Below are positions 35,915-44,541 of a stretch of 64,000 nucleotides of DNA, one piece after another. The stretch comes from Bacteroidaceae bacterium (lineage in GTDB: Bacteria > Bacteroidota > Bacteroidia > Bacteroidales > Muribaculaceae). Where the stretch lies: the NCBI GenBank assembly GCA_021768245.1, contig JAETNO010000001.1, positions 1-64,000 on the forward strand. Reading direction: 5' to 3'. The notes beneath the pieces were generated by a model, which was given only the letters and a program-made list of their open reading frames with translations, did not search any database and was not told the DNA's origin. Within the stretch, counting starts at the first letter, position 1, and every line of letters begins with the position of its first letter. A program made the translations under genes and the position numbers.

Positions 35915-37426
35915 ATGAAGGACTTTCTTAAAATAAATCCCGCCGACAATGTTGCAGTCGCCATCAATCCGCTAACTGCGGGGGTGACTGTCAACGTTGA
36001 CGGTGACGAAATAACCCTTGTGTCCGATATCCCCGCAGGACACAAGTTCGCACTCCGCGATATCGCCGAAGGAGAAAACGTGATAAAATACGGTTTTCCC
36101 ATCGGCCACACACGCCATGCAGTGAAGCGCGGAGCGTTTCTTGACCATAACGACATCAAGACCAATCTCGAAGGACAGCTCGACTATTCCGACATCACTA
36201 TTGACAATCCGTCAGTAGCGGCTCCCGGCTCCGCCCTTGAAGGGAAAGAGGCTACATTCATGGGCTATGAACGCGCCGACGGTCAGGTAGGCATCCGCAA
36301 CGAAGTATGGGTAATCCCTACCGTAGGCTGTGTCAACGGTATCGTGAAGCAGATTGTCGACCGTCTCAATGAAGAAACGAAAGCAGAAGGCGTCGACGGA
36401 ATCTTCGGCTTCCCCCACAACTACGGCTGCTCACAGCTCGGCGACGACCACGAGAACACCAAGAAGATTCTCCGCGACATGGTCCATCATCCCAATGCGG
36501 GTGGCATCCTCGTGGTAGGTCTCGGATGCGAGAACAACCAACCTAAGGTTTTCGAAGAATTCTGTGGCGATTATGACCGCTCACGCGTGAAATTCATGGT
36601 ATGCCAGGAAGTCGAAGGCAATGAAGTTGAAGCAGGCATCGAAATCCTACGCAAACTCTACGAGCAGGCACGCACATTCAAACGCACCGAACAACCCGCA
36701 TCAAAACTCCGCATCGGACTGAAATGCGGCGGTTCCGACGGATTCTCCGGCATAACGGCCAATCCGCTTCTCGGCGAATTCTCCGACTGGCTCTGTGACA
36801 AGGAAGGGGGCACAACAGTCCTTACCGAAGTGCCCGAAATGTTCGGCGCCGAAACAATCCTTATGCGCCGCTGTGCCAACGATGCCCTTCTTGGCCAGAC
36901 CGTATCGCTTATCAACAACTTCAAAGAATATTTCCTTAGCCACGGCGAACCCGTCGGTGAGAACCCCTCCCCCGGCAATAAGGCCGGCGGCATCTCCACA
37001 CTTGAGGAAAAAGCTCTCGGCTGCACTCAGAAATCCGGCAAAAGTCCCGTGTTCGGAGTCATGGAATATGGTGAAAGAATCCACAACCATGGGCTCAACC
37101 TCCTCTCCGCCCCGGGCAACGACCTCGTAGCCTCGACTGCCCTCGCGGCTGCGGGTTGCCAGATGGTTCTGTTCACCACCGGCCGTGGCACTCCTTTCGG
37201 CACATTTGTCCCGACCATGAAAGTCTCGACCAACTCCGGCCTCGCGCATCGCAAGCCGACATGGATTGACTTCAATGCAGGACGTCTCGTCGAAGACAGC
37301 TCTATGGCCGAAGTGCTCGCCGATTTCATCGCCTATGTGCTCCGCGTAGCCTCTGGCGAACAGGTCAACTCCGAAAAGAGCGGCATCCACGAAATCGCCA
37401 TATTCAAAAACGGAGTGACACTCTGA
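35915..37426 (+). CDS. uxaA: Altronate dehydratase
   Basis: A 503-residue enzyme with an N-terminal SAF domain (about residues 1-90: DNVAVAINPL... IPAGHKFALRDIAEGENVIKYG) and the UxaA/GarD catalytic part. Landmarks are GFPHNYGCSQLGDDHENTKK, ILVVGLGCENNQP, LKCGGSDGFSGITANPLLG and FTTGRGTPFG. It dehydrates D-altronate to 2-keto-3-deoxygluconate with a metal, usually Fe2+. The genes for the next steps (KDG kinase and aldolase) are not in the window. Confidence 0.95.
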   Translation: MKDFLKINPADNVAVAINPLTAGVTVNVDGDEITLVSDIPAGHKFALRDIAEGENVIKYGFPIGHTRHAVKRGAFLDHNDIKTNLEGQLDYSDITIDNPSVAAPGSALEGKEATFMGYERADGQVGIRNEVWVIPTVGCVNGIVKQIVDRLNEETKAEGVDGIFGFPHNYGCSQLGDDHENTKKILRDMVHHPNAGGILVVGLGCENNQPKVFEEFCGDYDRSRVKFMVCQEVEGNEVEAGIEILRKLYEQARTFKRTEQPASKLRIGLKCGGSDGFSGITANPLLGEFSDWLCDKEGGTTVLTEVPEMFGAETILMRRCANDALLGQTVSLINNFKEYFLSHGEPVGENPSPGNKAGGISTLEEKALGCTQKSGKSPVFGVMEYGERIHNHGLNLLSAPGNDLVASTALAAAGCQMVLFTTGRGTPFGTFVPTMKVSTNSGLAHRKPTWIDFNAGRLVEDSSMAEVLADFIAYVLRVASGEQVNSEKSGIHEIAIFKNGVTL

Positions 37427-37473
37427 GGCCTCCCTCTCCATCATCATCACATCAATCAAACATTAAGCTACCT

Positions 37474-38889
37474 ATGAAACCATTTATGGACGAAAACTTC
37501 CTGTTGCAGACTGAAACTGCCCAGAAGTTATATCACGAACACGCGGCTAAAATGCCCATCATCGACTACCACTGCCACCTTATCCCCAAGATGGTAGCCG
37601 ACGACCACCGCTTCAAGTCAATCACAGAAATCTGGCTGGGCGGCGACCACTACAAATGGCGTGCGATGCGCTCTAACGGCGTTGACGAACGTTTCTGCAC
37701 CGGTACCGACACTTCCGACTGGGAAAAATTCCAGAAATGGGCGGAAACAGTCCCCTACACCTTCCGCAACCCCCTCTACCACTGGACCCACCTTGAGCTA
37801 AAGACAGCCTTCGGCATCGATAAGCTGCTCAATCCTGAGACAGCACGCGAAATCTTCGACGAATGTAACGACAAGCTGCTCAACGACCCTGACATGACAG
37901 CCCGCGGACTCATGCGTCGCTACAACGTCGAGGCTGTATGCACCACTGACGACCCCGTTGACTCACTCGAATACCACAAACAGGTACGCGACAGCGGTTT
38001 CGAAATCAAGATGCTCCCCACATGGCGTCCCGACAAGGCCATGGCCGTAGAAGTCCCTTCAGAATTCCGCGCCTATGTCGAAAAACTCTCCGAGGTTTCA
38101 GGAGTCGAAATCAATAAATTCCGCGACATGATTGACGCCCTCCAGAAGCGTCACGACTTCTTTGAGGAAATGGGTTGCCGTCTTTCCGACCATGGCATCG
38201 AGGAATTCTATGCCGAAGACTATACCGACAGTGAAATCGAAGCCATATTCGACAAAGTCTATGGCGGCAAGGAACTGACCCAGGAGGAAATCAAGAAATT
38301 CAAGAGCGCCATGCTTGTCGTGTTCGGCGAGATGGACTATGAATCCGGTTGGACACAGCAGTTCCACTACGGAGCCATCCGCAACAACAACACCAAGATG
38401 TTCAAACTCCTCGGTCCCGACACCGGCTTCGACTCAATCGGAGAATTCACCACTGCAAAAGCCTGTGCCAAGTTCCTTGACACCCTCAATACACGTGGCA
38501 AACTCACCAAAACCATCCTCTATAACCTCAACCCCTGCGCCAACGAAGTCATCGCCACAATGCTCGGCAACTTCCAGGACGGCAGCGTCCCCGGCAAGAT
38601 TCAGTTCGGTTCCGGTTGGTGGTTCCTCGACCAGAAGGACGGCATGGAAAAACAGATGAACGCCCTCTCGCTCCTCGGTCTCCTCAGCCGCTTCGTAGGC
38701 ATGCTGACCGACTCGCGCTCATTCCTCTCCTATCCGCGTCACGAATATTTCCGTCGCACTCTCTGCAACCTCGTAGGCAACGATATCGAAAAAGGTCTTA
38801 TCCCCTACACCGGCTATGAAGAGAAACGCGTCAACCAAATGATTGAGGATATCTGCTACAACAACGCCAAAAACTACTTCAAATTCTAA
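37474..38889 (+). CDS. uxaC: Glucuronate/galacturonate isomerase
   Basis: A 471-residue enzyme of the amidohydrolase superfamily. It starts FMDENFLLQTETAQKLYHEH and has the HxH metal motif in IIDYHCHLIPK. Other landmarks are NPLYHWTHLELKTAFGI, VCTTDDPVDSLEYHKQ, LPTWRPDKA and FGSGWWFLDQKDGMEKQM. It converts D-galacturonate to D-tagaturonate and D-glucuronate to D-fructuronate, the first cytoplasmic step. It lies between uxaA and the transporter, 3 bp before the latter. Confidence 0.96.
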   Translation: MKPFMDENFLLQTETAQKLYHEHAAKMPIIDYHCHLIPKMVADDHRFKSITEIWLGGDHYKWRAMRSNGVDERFCTGTDTSDWEKFQKWAETVPYTFRNPLYHWTHLELKTAFGIDKLLNPETAREIFDECNDKLLNDPDMTARGLMRRYNVEAVCTTDDPVDSLEYHKQVRDSGFEIKMLPTWRPDKAMAVEVPSEFRAYVEKLSEVSGVEINKFRDMIDALQKRHDFFEEMGCRLSDHGIEEFYAEDYTDSEIEAIFDKVYGGKELTQEEIKKFKSAMLVVFGEMDYESGWTQQFHYGAIRNNNTKMFKLLGPDTGFDSIGEFTTAKACAKFLDTLNTRGKLTKTILYNLNPCANEVIATMLGNFQDGSVPGKIQFGSGWWFLDQKDGMEKQMNALSLLGLLSRFVGMLTDSRSFLSYPRHEYFRRTLCNLVGNDIEKGLIPYTGYEEKRVNQMIEDICYNNAKNYFKF

Positions 38890-38892
38890 TCT

Positions 38893-40398
38893 ATGGCAGC
38901 AGCAACCTCCCCGCTCGCGGCAGCGAATCAGAAAATGACCAACTTCCGTTGGACAATCTGTGCCCTGCTCTTTCTCGCGACGACCGTCAACTATATGGAC
39001 CGCCAGGTTCTTTCACTCACCTGGAAAGAGTTCATATCCCCTGAATTCCACTGGACTGACGCCAACTATGGTCTGATTACCGCAGTCTTTTCCATAGTCT
39101 ATGCCGTGGCCAATCTTCTTGCAGGCCGCTTCATCGACTGGATGGGCACCAAGAAAGGCTATCTCTGGGCCATCGGCGTATGGTCAGCCGGTGCCTGCCT
39201 CCATGCCGTATGCGGTGTGGCCACCGAAGCGACCCTTGGTCTCCACGATGCCGCCGGGCTTGTAAAGGCTACCGGCGACATGGCCGTAACAATCGCCACC
39301 GTATCAGTCTATTTCTTCCTCGCTGCACGCACGATTCTCGCTCTTGGTGAGGCAGGCAACTTCCCCGCCGCAATCAAGGTGACAGCTGAATACTTCCCCA
39401 AGCGCGACCGCGCATATGCCACATCAATCTTCAACGCCGGTTCTGCTGTCGGAGCGCTCATAGCCCCCTTCACCATCGGCCCGCTCGCCAAATTCTTCCA
39501 GAGCATAGGTTGGGGCAACGGTTGGGAAATGGCCTTCATCATCATAGGTGCCCTCGGTTTCGTGTGGATGGGATTCTGGATTTTCCTCTACAAGAAACCG
39601 GCTGAAAATCCCCGCGTCAACACTGCCGAACTCGCCTATATCGAGCAGGACAACGATGATGCAGATGAAACCGCTAAGGAAAAAGCAGAAGTCGAGGACA
39701 GCGAGACCGCTACAATCCCATTCCTGAAATGCTTCAAGTATCCTCAGACATGGGCGGTATTCTTCGGCAAATTCCTCACTGACGGCGTATGGTGGTTCTT
39801 CCTTTTCTGGACTCCCGCCTATATTACCGACGTGTTCAAGCTTTCGACATCATCCGGCGAAGGCATGCTGATGATTTTCGTGCTCTACCTCATCACTATG
39901 CTCTCAATCTACGGTGGCAAGCTCCCGACCATCTTCATAGACCGCGCTGCGCGCAAGGGCATAAGCATCGACCCCTATGCAGCCCGCATGAAAGCTATGC
40001 TAATCTTTGCAGTGTTCCCCCTCCTCGCACTCCTGGCACAGCCCCTCAGTTCAATGTCGCCATGGCTTCCTATCATCATCATAGGTATCGCTGGAGCAGC
40101 CCACCAGTCCTGGAGCGCCAACATCTACTCCGTTGTCGGTGACATGTTCCCGAAATCGACCATCGCCACCATCATCGGCATCGGAGGCATGGCCGGTGGC
40201 ATCGGTTCATTCCTCATAAACCTCGGTTCCGGTGTGCTCTTCGATTATGCAGCCCAGACCAACATGTCGTTTATGAGCTACGAAGGCAAACCCGCAGGCT
40301 ACTTCATCGTATTTTGCATCTGTGGCGTTGCCTACCTCGTAGGCTGGGCCATCATGAAACTCCTCGTTCCCCGCTACAAGAAAATTGTTGTCGGCTAA
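38893..40398 (+). CDS. exuT: Hexuronate MFS transporter (ExuT-like)
   Basis: A 501-residue major facilitator protein with about twelve membrane segments. Landmarks are NYMDRQVLSLTWKEFI (the D/NYxDR motif of the anion:cation symporter group), FIDWMGTKKGYLWAIGVWS and LALGEAGNFPAAIKVTAEYF. A charged loop (about residues 245-275) lies between the halves. It probably imports galacturonate and glucuronate with H+. It follows uxaC by 3 bp, and a strong terminator lies 25 bp after the stop, so it ends the operon. Confidence 0.92.
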   Translation: MAAATSPLAAANQKMTNFRWTICALLFLATTVNYMDRQVLSLTWKEFISPEFHWTDANYGLITAVFSIVYAVANLLAGRFIDWMGTKKGYLWAIGVWSAGACLHAVCGVATEATLGLHDAAGLVKATGDMAVTIATVSVYFFLAARTILALGEAGNFPAAIKVTAEYFPKRDRAYATSIFNAGSAVGALIAPFTIGPLAKFFQSIGWGNGWEMAFIIIGALGFVWMGFWIFLYKKPAENPRVNTAELAYIEQDNDDADETAKEKAEVEDSETATIPFLKCFKYPQTWAVFFGKFLTDGVWWFFLFWTPAYITDVFKLSTSSGEGMLMIFVLYLITMLSIYGGKLPTIFIDRAARKGISIDPYAARMKAMLIFAVFPLLALLAQPLSSMSPWLPIIIIGIAGAAHQSWSANIYSVVGDMFPKSTIATIIGIGGMAGGIGSFLINLGSGVLFDYAAQTNMSFMSYEGKPAGYFIVFCICGVAYLVGWAIMKLLVPRYKKIVVG

Positions 40399-40422
40399 CA
40401 GTTGACATAAATCCATGTATAA

Positions 40423-40461
40423 CCTGGGAGTGTGAATCTATACGGATGTCACACTCCCGGG
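40423..40461 (+). terminator. Terminator of the uxa operon
   Basis: The core stem GGGAGTGTGA (40426-40435) with TCACACTCCC (40449-40458) extends to 13 bp with flanking pairs. It is followed by ATTTTTAATC. Confidence 0.85.
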
Positions 40462-40522
40462 ATTTTTAATCTTATTCCACATTTTTTTCATAGATTGTGG
40501 ATGGAATTTCATTGAAAAGAGT

Positions 40523-40530
40523 TACTTTTG
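40523..40530 (+). promoter_or_regulatory. -7 element TACTTTTG upstream of ferredoxin
   Basis: TACTTTTG fits TAnnTTTG and lies 86 bp before the ferredoxin ATG. A clear TTTG at 19-21 bp upstream is not present. Confidence 0.45.
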
Positions 40531-40616
40531 CATCACGCATCCGCGCCATTGGAGTCAATAGGCCGGGGGCGCATGACAAATTCGTATAAATTATCTAATC
40601 AATTAAATTAATTATC

Positions 40617-40787
40617 ATGGCTTACGTTATCACTGACTCTTGCGTGGCTTGTGGCACTTGCCAGCCCGTTTGCCCTGTGGACGCTATCTCCGAAGGCGAC
40701 ATCTATCACATCGATCCCGACACTTGCATCGAGTGCGGTTCTTGTGCTGAAGTTTGCCCCAGCGAAGCTATCATCCCCGGCGAATAA
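40617..40787 (+). CDS. Small 2[4Fe-4S] ferredoxin
   Basis: A 56-residue protein: MAYVITDSCVACGTCQPVCP at the start, then a second cluster motif CIECGSCAEVCPSEAI. Each half has CxxCxxCxxxCP, the classical clostridial-type ferredoxin with two [4Fe-4S] clusters. It is a low-potential electron carrier, for example between pyruvate:ferredoxin oxidoreductase and an Rnf complex. It is a single gene with its own terminator at 40831. The ATG at 40617 follows an AT-rich leader. Confidence 0.95.
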   Translation: MAYVITDSCVACGTCQPVCPVDAISEGDIYHIDPDTCIECGSCAEVCPSEAIIPGE

Positions 40788-40830
40788 TCATCGTTCGCAA
40801 GAAGTCTATCAATTCAAGACAAAGACTATA

Positions 40831-40872
40831 AAAACTGCCACAACGGCCCAAAGCCGTCGCGGCAGTTTTTTA
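40831..40872 (+). terminator. Terminator after ferredoxin
   Basis: The arms AAACTGCC and GGCAGTTT, with an inner CGGC/GCCG stem, are followed by TTTTATTTTG. It may also serve the convergent PagL-like gene that ends at 40906. Confidence 0.85.
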
Positions 40873-40905
40873 TTTTGACTGTGACCATCCTGACGATGGA
40901 ACCGT

Positions 40906-42177
40906 TCAAAGATGGCGGCCGAAAGAATATCCAACCCCGAGCATAAGATTGTTTGGCAAATGGAAGTCGCGGAGCTGATAACCGATCTGTAGATAAGCAT
41001 TGCCGACCACATAGGCCTTCAAAGCCAAAGTCTGATAGAATATAGAAGTGTCAGCCCCCTTTGAAATCACATTGCGTCCTATGCCAACGTTTATACTGAA
41101 TATAGGCATTGTCAGTTCAGCCCTCAGTGAAAGCCCCGCCGAGAAACGCTCCCTGAACGAAGGCCTGTAGAACATAGGATGGTCGTCAGGCGTGGACTCC
41201 ACGCGGTGGCGTTCGATGTTCGCGCTTTCATCATATTGAAAATCCGCCGACACACCGGCCCTCAGATATCTGTTGAAAGCATACATCGGGGCGAAATTCA
41301 ATCCACACACTCCAAAATGTCCACGGACAGGAATCTCACCGGCCTGGTCGCTGCTCATTATGCTGCGCTGGCGCCATGCGCCATAGGCCGTAAGGTCATA
41401 GCCGAGATAGTGTTCAAATGACAGTCTCACCGGAGCCGCCTCTGCCTGCCGCTCGTCAAACTTATATGACAGCCCCACAATAGCCCCGAAAAGATTCGCG
41501 CCGGGATTAGGCAGCTGCGTGTTTCCGTTTGAATAATGAGTGCCCTCTATGCCTCCGCGAAGGGTCAGCCGGTCAGTAAGCTTATAGTTTACGACTACTC
41601 CGAGATTTATCATTGCATTGACTTTTGAACCCATCGGCGAGTTTGGCCTCTCATCCGGACCGACATAGGCTCCGTCAACGTCCGATTTATATTTTCTCCA
41701 TCCTGCCGACACTCCGAAGTTCCATTCATAGTCAAGAGAAAGCCGTCGGCCCAAAGAGGCGATGCGCGCCCCTTGAAACACATAGAAACTCACAGGATGT
41801 CCCAAAGTAGCATTTGGAAACACAGCGGTGTAAGCAAGCCCCACTCCCTGATATGCGGTGGGATAGAGTGCTCCCAGTCTTGAATCCCTGCCGAATGTGA
41901 AGCTATAACGGAGACGTGGAGAAAACGCTGCCGAATTATCGCGGTGACCGTTTTCATTAGCACGCAGATAACTGTTTGTCGGTATAATCCACGACGGTGC
42001 AAAGTCAACCCCGATTGACTGCGAGCCAATCGTAGCTCTCTTAATGCTGTCGACAACCGTTTTTTTGTCGCCACTGTCATCGGCTCTAAGCGGAAAAGCT
42101 ACAGTCACGAGCACCGCCAACAGAAACGCGCGGCATTTCCATTCCAGAGATGCCCGGTTTTTCCTTTCAAAAGACAT
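40906..42177 (-). CDS. PagL-like lipid A 3-O-deacylase (acyloxyacyl hydrolase family)
   Basis: A 423-residue outer-membrane barrel with an N-terminal signal (FLLAVLVTVAFPLRA). The central motif EGTHYSNGNTQLPNPGAN matches the PagL catalytic region (His and Ser in HxSN, with a conserved NPG further on). The C-terminus ends with a barrel strand (MLGVGYSFGRHL). At 423 residues it is much longer than the classical PagL of about 170, with extra strands on both sides, as usual for Bacteroidota members. It would remove the 3-O acyl chain of lipid A at the cell surface; activity is inferred. Confidence 0.8.
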   Translation of the reverse strand: MSFERKNRASLEWKCRAFLLAVLVTVAFPLRADDSGDKKTVVDSIKRATIGSQSIGVDFAPSWIIPTNSYLRANENGHRDNSAAFSPRLRYSFTFGRDSRLGALYPTAYQGVGLAYTAVFPNATLGHPVSFYVFQGARIASLGRRLSLDYEWNFGVSAGWRKYKSDVDGAYVGPDERPNSPMGSKVNAMINLGVVVNYKLTDRLTLRGGIEGTHYSNGNTQLPNPGANLFGAIVGLSYKFDERQAEAAPVRLSFEHYLGYDLTAYGAWRQRSIMSSDQAGEIPVRGHFGVCGLNFAPMYAFNRYLRAGVSADFQYDESANIERHRVESTPDDHPMFYRPSFRERFSAGLSLRAELTMPIFSINVGIGRNVISKGADTSIFYQTLALKAYVVGNAYLQIGYQLRDFHLPNNLMLGVGYSFGRHL

Positions 42178-42392
42178 AGCAAATGTGATAAATCAGAGAT
42201 ATTTTTTTGATTGTATAAATGCAAATTTATAACAATTTGCGCTATCCGCGCCACATTATTAACACATTTAACTACAAATACACCGAAAGCTCACACAAAT
42301 TGCCATTTAAGGCCGTTCTAAGCCCAATAAAACATGCCATAAAACATCCAAAAATCTCCATTTTTTTCATCCGTGTAATAAAAAAGAATTAT

Positions 42393-42400
42393 TACATTTG
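42393..42400 (+). promoter_or_regulatory. -7 element TACATTTG upstream of gdhA
   Basis: TACATTTG lies 50 bp before the gdhA ATG in a very AT-rich 273-bp gap. No clear TTTG partner is seen at 19-21 bp. Confidence 0.45.
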
Positions 42401-42450
42401 CACAGTTAACTGAATCATCAATACCGCAAAAACCACAAACTTTTTTCAAA

Positions 42451-43788
42451 ATGGACATTAACAACATTCTGAGCAATCTCGAGGCAAAACACCCCGGTGA
42501 AAAGGAATACCTTCAGGCAGTGAAGGAAGTTCTTATCTGTGTTGAGGACGTCTACAACCAGCATCCTGAATTTGAAAAAGCTAAAATCATCGAGCGCATG
42601 GTCGAGCCTGACCGCATCGTCACTTTCCGCGTGACATGGGTCGACGACAAAGGCGAAGTGCAGAACAACATCGGCTATCGCGTTCAATTCAACAACGCCA
42701 TTGGCCCGTATAAAGGTGGCATACGTTTCCACGCATCCGTCAACCTCTCGATTCTCAAGTTCCTTGGCTTCGAGCAGACTTTCAAAAACGCACTCACAAC
42801 CCTCCCGATGGGTGGAGCGAAAGGCGGCAGCGACTTCTCTCCCCGAGGCAAGAGCGAAGCTGAAATCATGCGTTTCTGCCAGGCATTCATCCTTTGCCTC
42901 TGGAAAAATCTTGGTCCCGACCGCGATGTGCCCGCAGGTGATATCGGCGTAGGCGGACGTGAGGTAGGCTATATGTACGGAATGTACAAGAAACTCGTCA
43001 ACGAGTGCACAGGCACCTTCACAGGCAAGGGTCTCGACTTCGGCGGTTCACTAATCCGTCCCGAGGCTACCGGCTTCGGCGCCCTCTACTTCGTGCAGAG
43101 CATGCTCGCAGAGAAAAAAGACGATATCAAGGGCAAGACAATCTCCGTATCCGGCTTCGGAAACGTTGCATGGGGAGCTGTGACCAAGGCTACGGAACTC
43201 GGCGCGAAGGTTGTCACCATCTCAGGCCCCGACGGCTATATCTATGACCCCGACGGCATCTCAGGCGACAAGATTGACTATATGCTCTATCTCCGCGCAA
43301 CCGGCGAGGACATCGTGGCTCCTTACGCAGAAAAATATCCCAACTCCAAGTTCTTCCCCGGCCGCAAGCCTTGGGAGCAGAAAGTCGACATCGCCCTCCC
43401 CTGCGCAACTCAGAATGAGTTAGACGGCGAGGATGCCAAGCAGCTCGTGGCCAACGGTGTTGAACTCGTGGCTGAAGTCTCAAACATGGGCTGTACACCC
43501 GAAGCCATCGATACCTTCCTCGCATCGAAGACCACCTATGCTCCGGGCAAGGCTGTCAACGCAGGCGGTGTGGCTACTTCAGGCCTCGAAATGAGCCAGA
43601 ACGCCGAACATCTCCAGTGGAGTGCAGAAGAAGTCGACGCACGTCTCCACTCAATCATGAAGAATATCCACACTCAGTGTGTGAAACACGGCACTGAACC
43701 TGACGGCTACATCAACTACATGAAAGGCGCTAACATCGCCGGCTTCATGAAGGTGGCCAATGCCATGATGGGCCAGGGAATCATCTAA
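42451..43788 (+). CDS. gdhA: Glutamate dehydrogenase (NADP-type, hexameric)
   Basis: A 445-residue enzyme. The substrate domain has GPYKGGIRFHASVNLSILKF and TLPMGGAKGGSDFSPRGKS (substrate- and catalytic-site Lys residues), then PAGDIGVGGREVGYMYG. The Rossmann domain has SVSGFGNVAWGAVTKATELG. The overall length and sequence match the 50-kDa NADP-dependent class. It makes glutamate from 2-oxoglutarate and ammonium in the cytoplasm. It is a single-gene transcription unit with a strong terminator. Confidence 0.97.
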   Translation: MDINNILSNLEAKHPGEKEYLQAVKEVLICVEDVYNQHPEFEKAKIIERMVEPDRIVTFRVTWVDDKGEVQNNIGYRVQFNNAIGPYKGGIRFHASVNLSILKFLGFEQTFKNALTTLPMGGAKGGSDFSPRGKSEAEIMRFCQAFILCLWKNLGPDRDVPAGDIGVGGREVGYMYGMYKKLVNECTGTFTGKGLDFGGSLIRPEATGFGALYFVQSMLAEKKDDIKGKTISVSGFGNVAWGAVTKATELGAKVVTISGPDGYIYDPDGISGDKIDYMLYLRATGEDIVAPYAEKYPNSKFFPGRKPWEQKVDIALPCATQNELDGEDAKQLVANGVELVAEVSNMGCTPEAIDTFLASKTTYAPGKAVNAGGVATSGLEMSQNAEHLQWSAEEVDARLHSIMKNIHTQCVKHGTEPDGYINYMKGANIAGFMKVANAMMGQGII

Positions 43789-43808
43789 ATGCATAGCGTT
43801 CAGAAAGT

Positions 43809-43869
43809 TTTAAGGGTTAAGTTTAGAGTGTCAGCCATTTTGGCATCACTCCGGACTTAACCCTTTAAA
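43809..43869 (+). terminator. Compound terminator hairpin after gdhA
   Basis: The outer arms TTAAGGGTTAAG and CTTAACCCTTTAA enclose an inner stem (GAGTG/CACTC and GCCA/TGGC). The structure spans the gap between gdhA and the convergent DUF3109 gene and probably ends both transcripts. Confidence 0.75.
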
Positions 43870-43902
43870 GTTTATGCGGGTGTGTATTTTCAAAACGCCC
43901 CT

Positions 43903-44511
43903 CTAATCTCCGTACTCTTCAAGATAGGCTTCACAGGCCATTTTCAGCTCGTCATACCACTCTTTTCCGAAATAGTCGGTAAGTGGACGCTCAAGGAACT
44001 GATACAAGCGCAATCCAAGCTTACGGCCAAGAGCCTCTGCCGGCTTGCATATCTTCCAGTGATGATAGTTGACGGCAGTGAAAGTCGGATACTTGGTAAG
44101 ACGCACGGGATAGAGCGCACATGAGGCAGGCTTGCGGAAACCATCTGTCTTTCCCTCGTTGAAGGCACATTCGATAGCACACTGGCACACCCCGCCGGGA
44201 GCATAGCAGGTATAGATGCAGTTGCGCCCGTCTACAATCTGCGTCACGAGGTCTCCGTCAGGGTCAAGATAGCTCGTACCCTCCTCCTCAATCCTCTCCT
44301 TCGCCGATGGAAGCAGGCGGTCCTCGAAGCGTGGAAGCAATCGGTCAATCAACTCGCGCTCCTCCTCGGTGATAGGAGCACCGGCATCACCTTCTATACA
44401 ACATTCTCCCTTGCATTTCTCTATGTCGCAGCAGAAAAACACTTCCGCCAAATCGAGCGACACCAACGTATCCTTTATCTGTAGCATAATTTCTTCTGAA
44501 GTCTCTTCCAT
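43903..44511 (-). CDS. DUF3109 family protein, Cys-rich
   Basis: About 202 residues. The family is recognised from LDLAEVFFCCDIEKCKGECC and IEGDAGAPITEEE, then NCIYTCYAPGGVCQCAIECAFNEG and KPASCALYPVRLTKYPTF. The many Cys residues in CxxxKCxGxCC and related patterns suggest a bound metal or Fe-S cluster. No function is established for the family. Possible starts are at 44541, 44511 and 44487; the last would begin MLQIKDTLVSLDL, which resembles homologue N-termini. Confidence 0.88.
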   Translation of the reverse strand: MEETSEEIMLQIKDTLVSLDLAEVFFCCDIEKCKGECCIEGDAGAPITEEERELIDRLLPRFEDRLLPSAKERIEEEGTSYLDPDGDLVTQIVDGRNCIYTCYAPGGVCQCAIECAFNEGKTDGFRKPASCALYPVRLTKYPTFTAVNYHHWKICKPAEALGRKLGLRLYQFLERPLTDYFGKEWYDELKMACEAYLEEYGD

Positions 44512-44541
44512 AAATCTCACAATATGCCTTGACGGCGGCAA

